This document shows positions 5,366 through 6,468 of a stretch of 6,468 nt of DNA, one piece after another. The translations under genes were made by a program, and so were the position numbers. Below the pieces are notes generated by a model that worked only from the letters and a program-made list of their open reading frames with translations, was not told where the DNA came from and made no database searches. Every line of letters starts with the position of its first letter. The first letter of the stretch is position 1. The stretch is from assembly GCA_041481485.1 (NCBI GenBank), contig JBGPBY010000432.1:1-6468 (forward strand). Direction: 5' to 3'. Origin of the DNA: JBGPBY01 sp041481485. GTDB lineage: Bacteria; Acidobacteriota; Terriglobia; 20CM-2-55-15.

Positions 5366-6468
5366 GCGCCTCCTTCCACAGCCGGACTCTCTGCGTTTCT
5401 GCGTGCGCTAAATTTCGTTGCAAGTTTTTCGAACAACACAAAGAGCAGTGGAATCACGAAAATTGCCAACGCTGTTGCCGCGAGCATTCCGGCGACGACG
5501 ACGGTGCCCAGAATCTGGCGTCCGCTCGCGCCTGAACCCGTGGCAATAGCAAGCGGCACGCATCCGAGTATGAATGCGAAGGACGTCATCAGAATCGGAC
5601 GCAGGCGGAGCCGTGCGCCTTCGAGCGCTGCTTCGACGATGGTTCGCCCCTTTTGAATTTCATCGCGCGCAAGCTCGACGATCAGAATCGCATTCTTGGC
5701 TGCAAGTCCGATCAGCATGACGAGGCCGATCTGCGCATAAATATCCAAATCGAACTGGCGGAAATACAGACCGGCAAAAGCGCCGAAGATTGCAATGGGA
5801 ACGGATAGCAGCACCGAAAAGGGAAGTGTCCAGCTTTCGTAAAGTGCTGCAAGAATCAGAAAGACTACCAGGAGCGATAACCCGAAAATGGATGCCGCCT
5901 TTCCGGACGCTTTGTTTTCCTGATACGACAAATCCGCCCAGTCATAACTCATACCGGCTGGCAACGTCTGCTGCGCGACTTCTTCCAGGGCAGCCATTGC
6001 CTGACCGGAACTGTATCCGGTCGCTGCGGCCCCGAGGACCTGTGCCGCGCGATAGAGGTTGAAGCGAGTGAGGTAGTCTGGACCGTTGCCAGGCTTCATC
6101 GAGACCAGGGTCGATAGCGGTGCCATCGCCCCCGATTTTGTCCGCACATAGTATTGATCGATGGCATTTGGAGTCGCGCGATCTTCCGCTTCTGCCTGTA
6201 GGAAGACTCTCCATTGCCGGCCGAACCGGTTGAACTGATTCACATACAATCCTCCGAGCGATGCCTGAAGCGTTTGATAAACGTTGTTCAGTTCCACGCC
6301 CTGCTTGAGCACTTTGTCGCGGTCCACAGTGGCAAAGTACTGGGGCGTTGACGCGGAGAATTGCGAGGTGACGCCTATGAGTTCCGGCCGTTTGCGTGCG
6401 GCCTGTAAAAAGTTTTGAAGATTTTTGTCGAGCGAATCCACGGTGCCGCCGCTGCGGTCCTGCAGCCA
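5362..6468 (-). CDS. RND efflux pump inner-membrane transporter, HAE1/AcrB family, C-terminal part
   Basis: This is a partial gene: the frame stays open to the right edge, and 368 residues, about the last third of a transporter of roughly 1,040, are present. The apparent GTG start at 6441 is not real, because the in-frame residues before it (WLQDRSGGT) continue the family alignment. The fragment begins in the second large periplasmic loop (porter and docking domains). It then has PAGMSYDWADLSYQE, matching the segment before TM8 in AcrB. Five membrane helices follow, equivalent to TM8-TM12. Proton-relay residues of AcrB are conserved by motif: Lys in GLAAKNAILIVEL (AcrB K940), and the first Arg and the Thr of RLRPILMTS (R971, T978). 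The pump is thus expected to be functional and proton-driven. It exports compounds through the channel encoded next. The adaptor gene, normally upstream, would be outside the window. Confidence 0.95.
   Translation of the reverse strand, partial: WLQDRSGGTVDSLDKNLQNFLQAARKRPELIGVTSQFSASTPQYFATVDRDKVLKQGVELNNVYQTLQASLGGLYVNQFNRFGRQWRVFLQAEAEDRATPNAIDQYYVRTKSGAMAPLSTLVSMKPGNGPDYLTRFNLYRAAQVLGAAATGYSSGQAMAALEEVAQQTLPAGMSYDWADLSYQENKASGKAASIFGLSLLVVFLILAALYESWTLPFSVLLSVPIAIFGAFAGLYFRQFDLDIYAQIGLVMLIGLAAKNAILIVELARDEIQKGRTIVEAALEGARLRLRPILMTSFAFILGCVPLAIATGSGASGRQILGTVVVAGMLAATALAIFVIPLLFVLFEKLATKFSARRNAESPAVEGGA

Noticed and set aside
1..6468. CRISPR array, tRNA or rRNA genes
   Set aside because: No regularly spaced repeats, no tRNA cloverleaf pattern and no conserved rRNA segments were seen on either strand.

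Overview
The window looks like a chromosomal piece from a Gram-negative environmental bacterium. There are three lipoprotein signal peptides, a tripartite RND efflux system, and a periplasmic c-type cytochrome. GC content is moderate, with an abrupt very GC-rich patch in the first 80 bases. The gene mix (matrixin-type protease, VapBC, DUF3617 protein, HAE1 pump with a NodT-type channel, c556-like cytochrome lipoprotein) would fit Acidobacteriota or a related soil lineage. That is a family-level impression, not proof.

Plus strand, left part: bases 1-178 hold no gene. They contain a GC-rich hairpin region and, nearer the first gene, an AT-rich inverted repeat that may be an operator. A two-gene operon follows: a secreted lipoprotein of unknown function (179-877), then, after 10 bases, a secreted metzincin-like zinc protease with a C-terminal beta-sandwich-like tail (888-1892).

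Minus strand, the rest: all remaining genes are read right to left. From right to left they are the C-terminal third of an RND inner-membrane pump (running off the right edge to 5362); its outer-membrane channel lipoprotein, overlapping by 4 bases (5365-3956); a gap of about 200 bases with only doubtful tiny ORFs; a secreted DUF3617 protein (3752-3309); a VapB-VapC toxin-antitoxin pair (3258-2977 and 2993-2550) with a clear 21-bp palindromic operator; and a single-haem cytochrome lipoprotein (2471-1911) with its own promoter. The cytochrome gene converges on the protease gene, with 18 bases between the stops.

The pump and channel form one export complex whose adaptor protein must lie off the right edge. 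VapBC is a self-regulated stability or stress module. The lipoprotein and protease are probably exported together and may act together. Nothing in the window amounts to a clearly new system. The parts most worth a second look are the lipoprotein-protease pair, the compact and possibly leaderless vapB promoter, and the GC-rich structured patch at the left edge.
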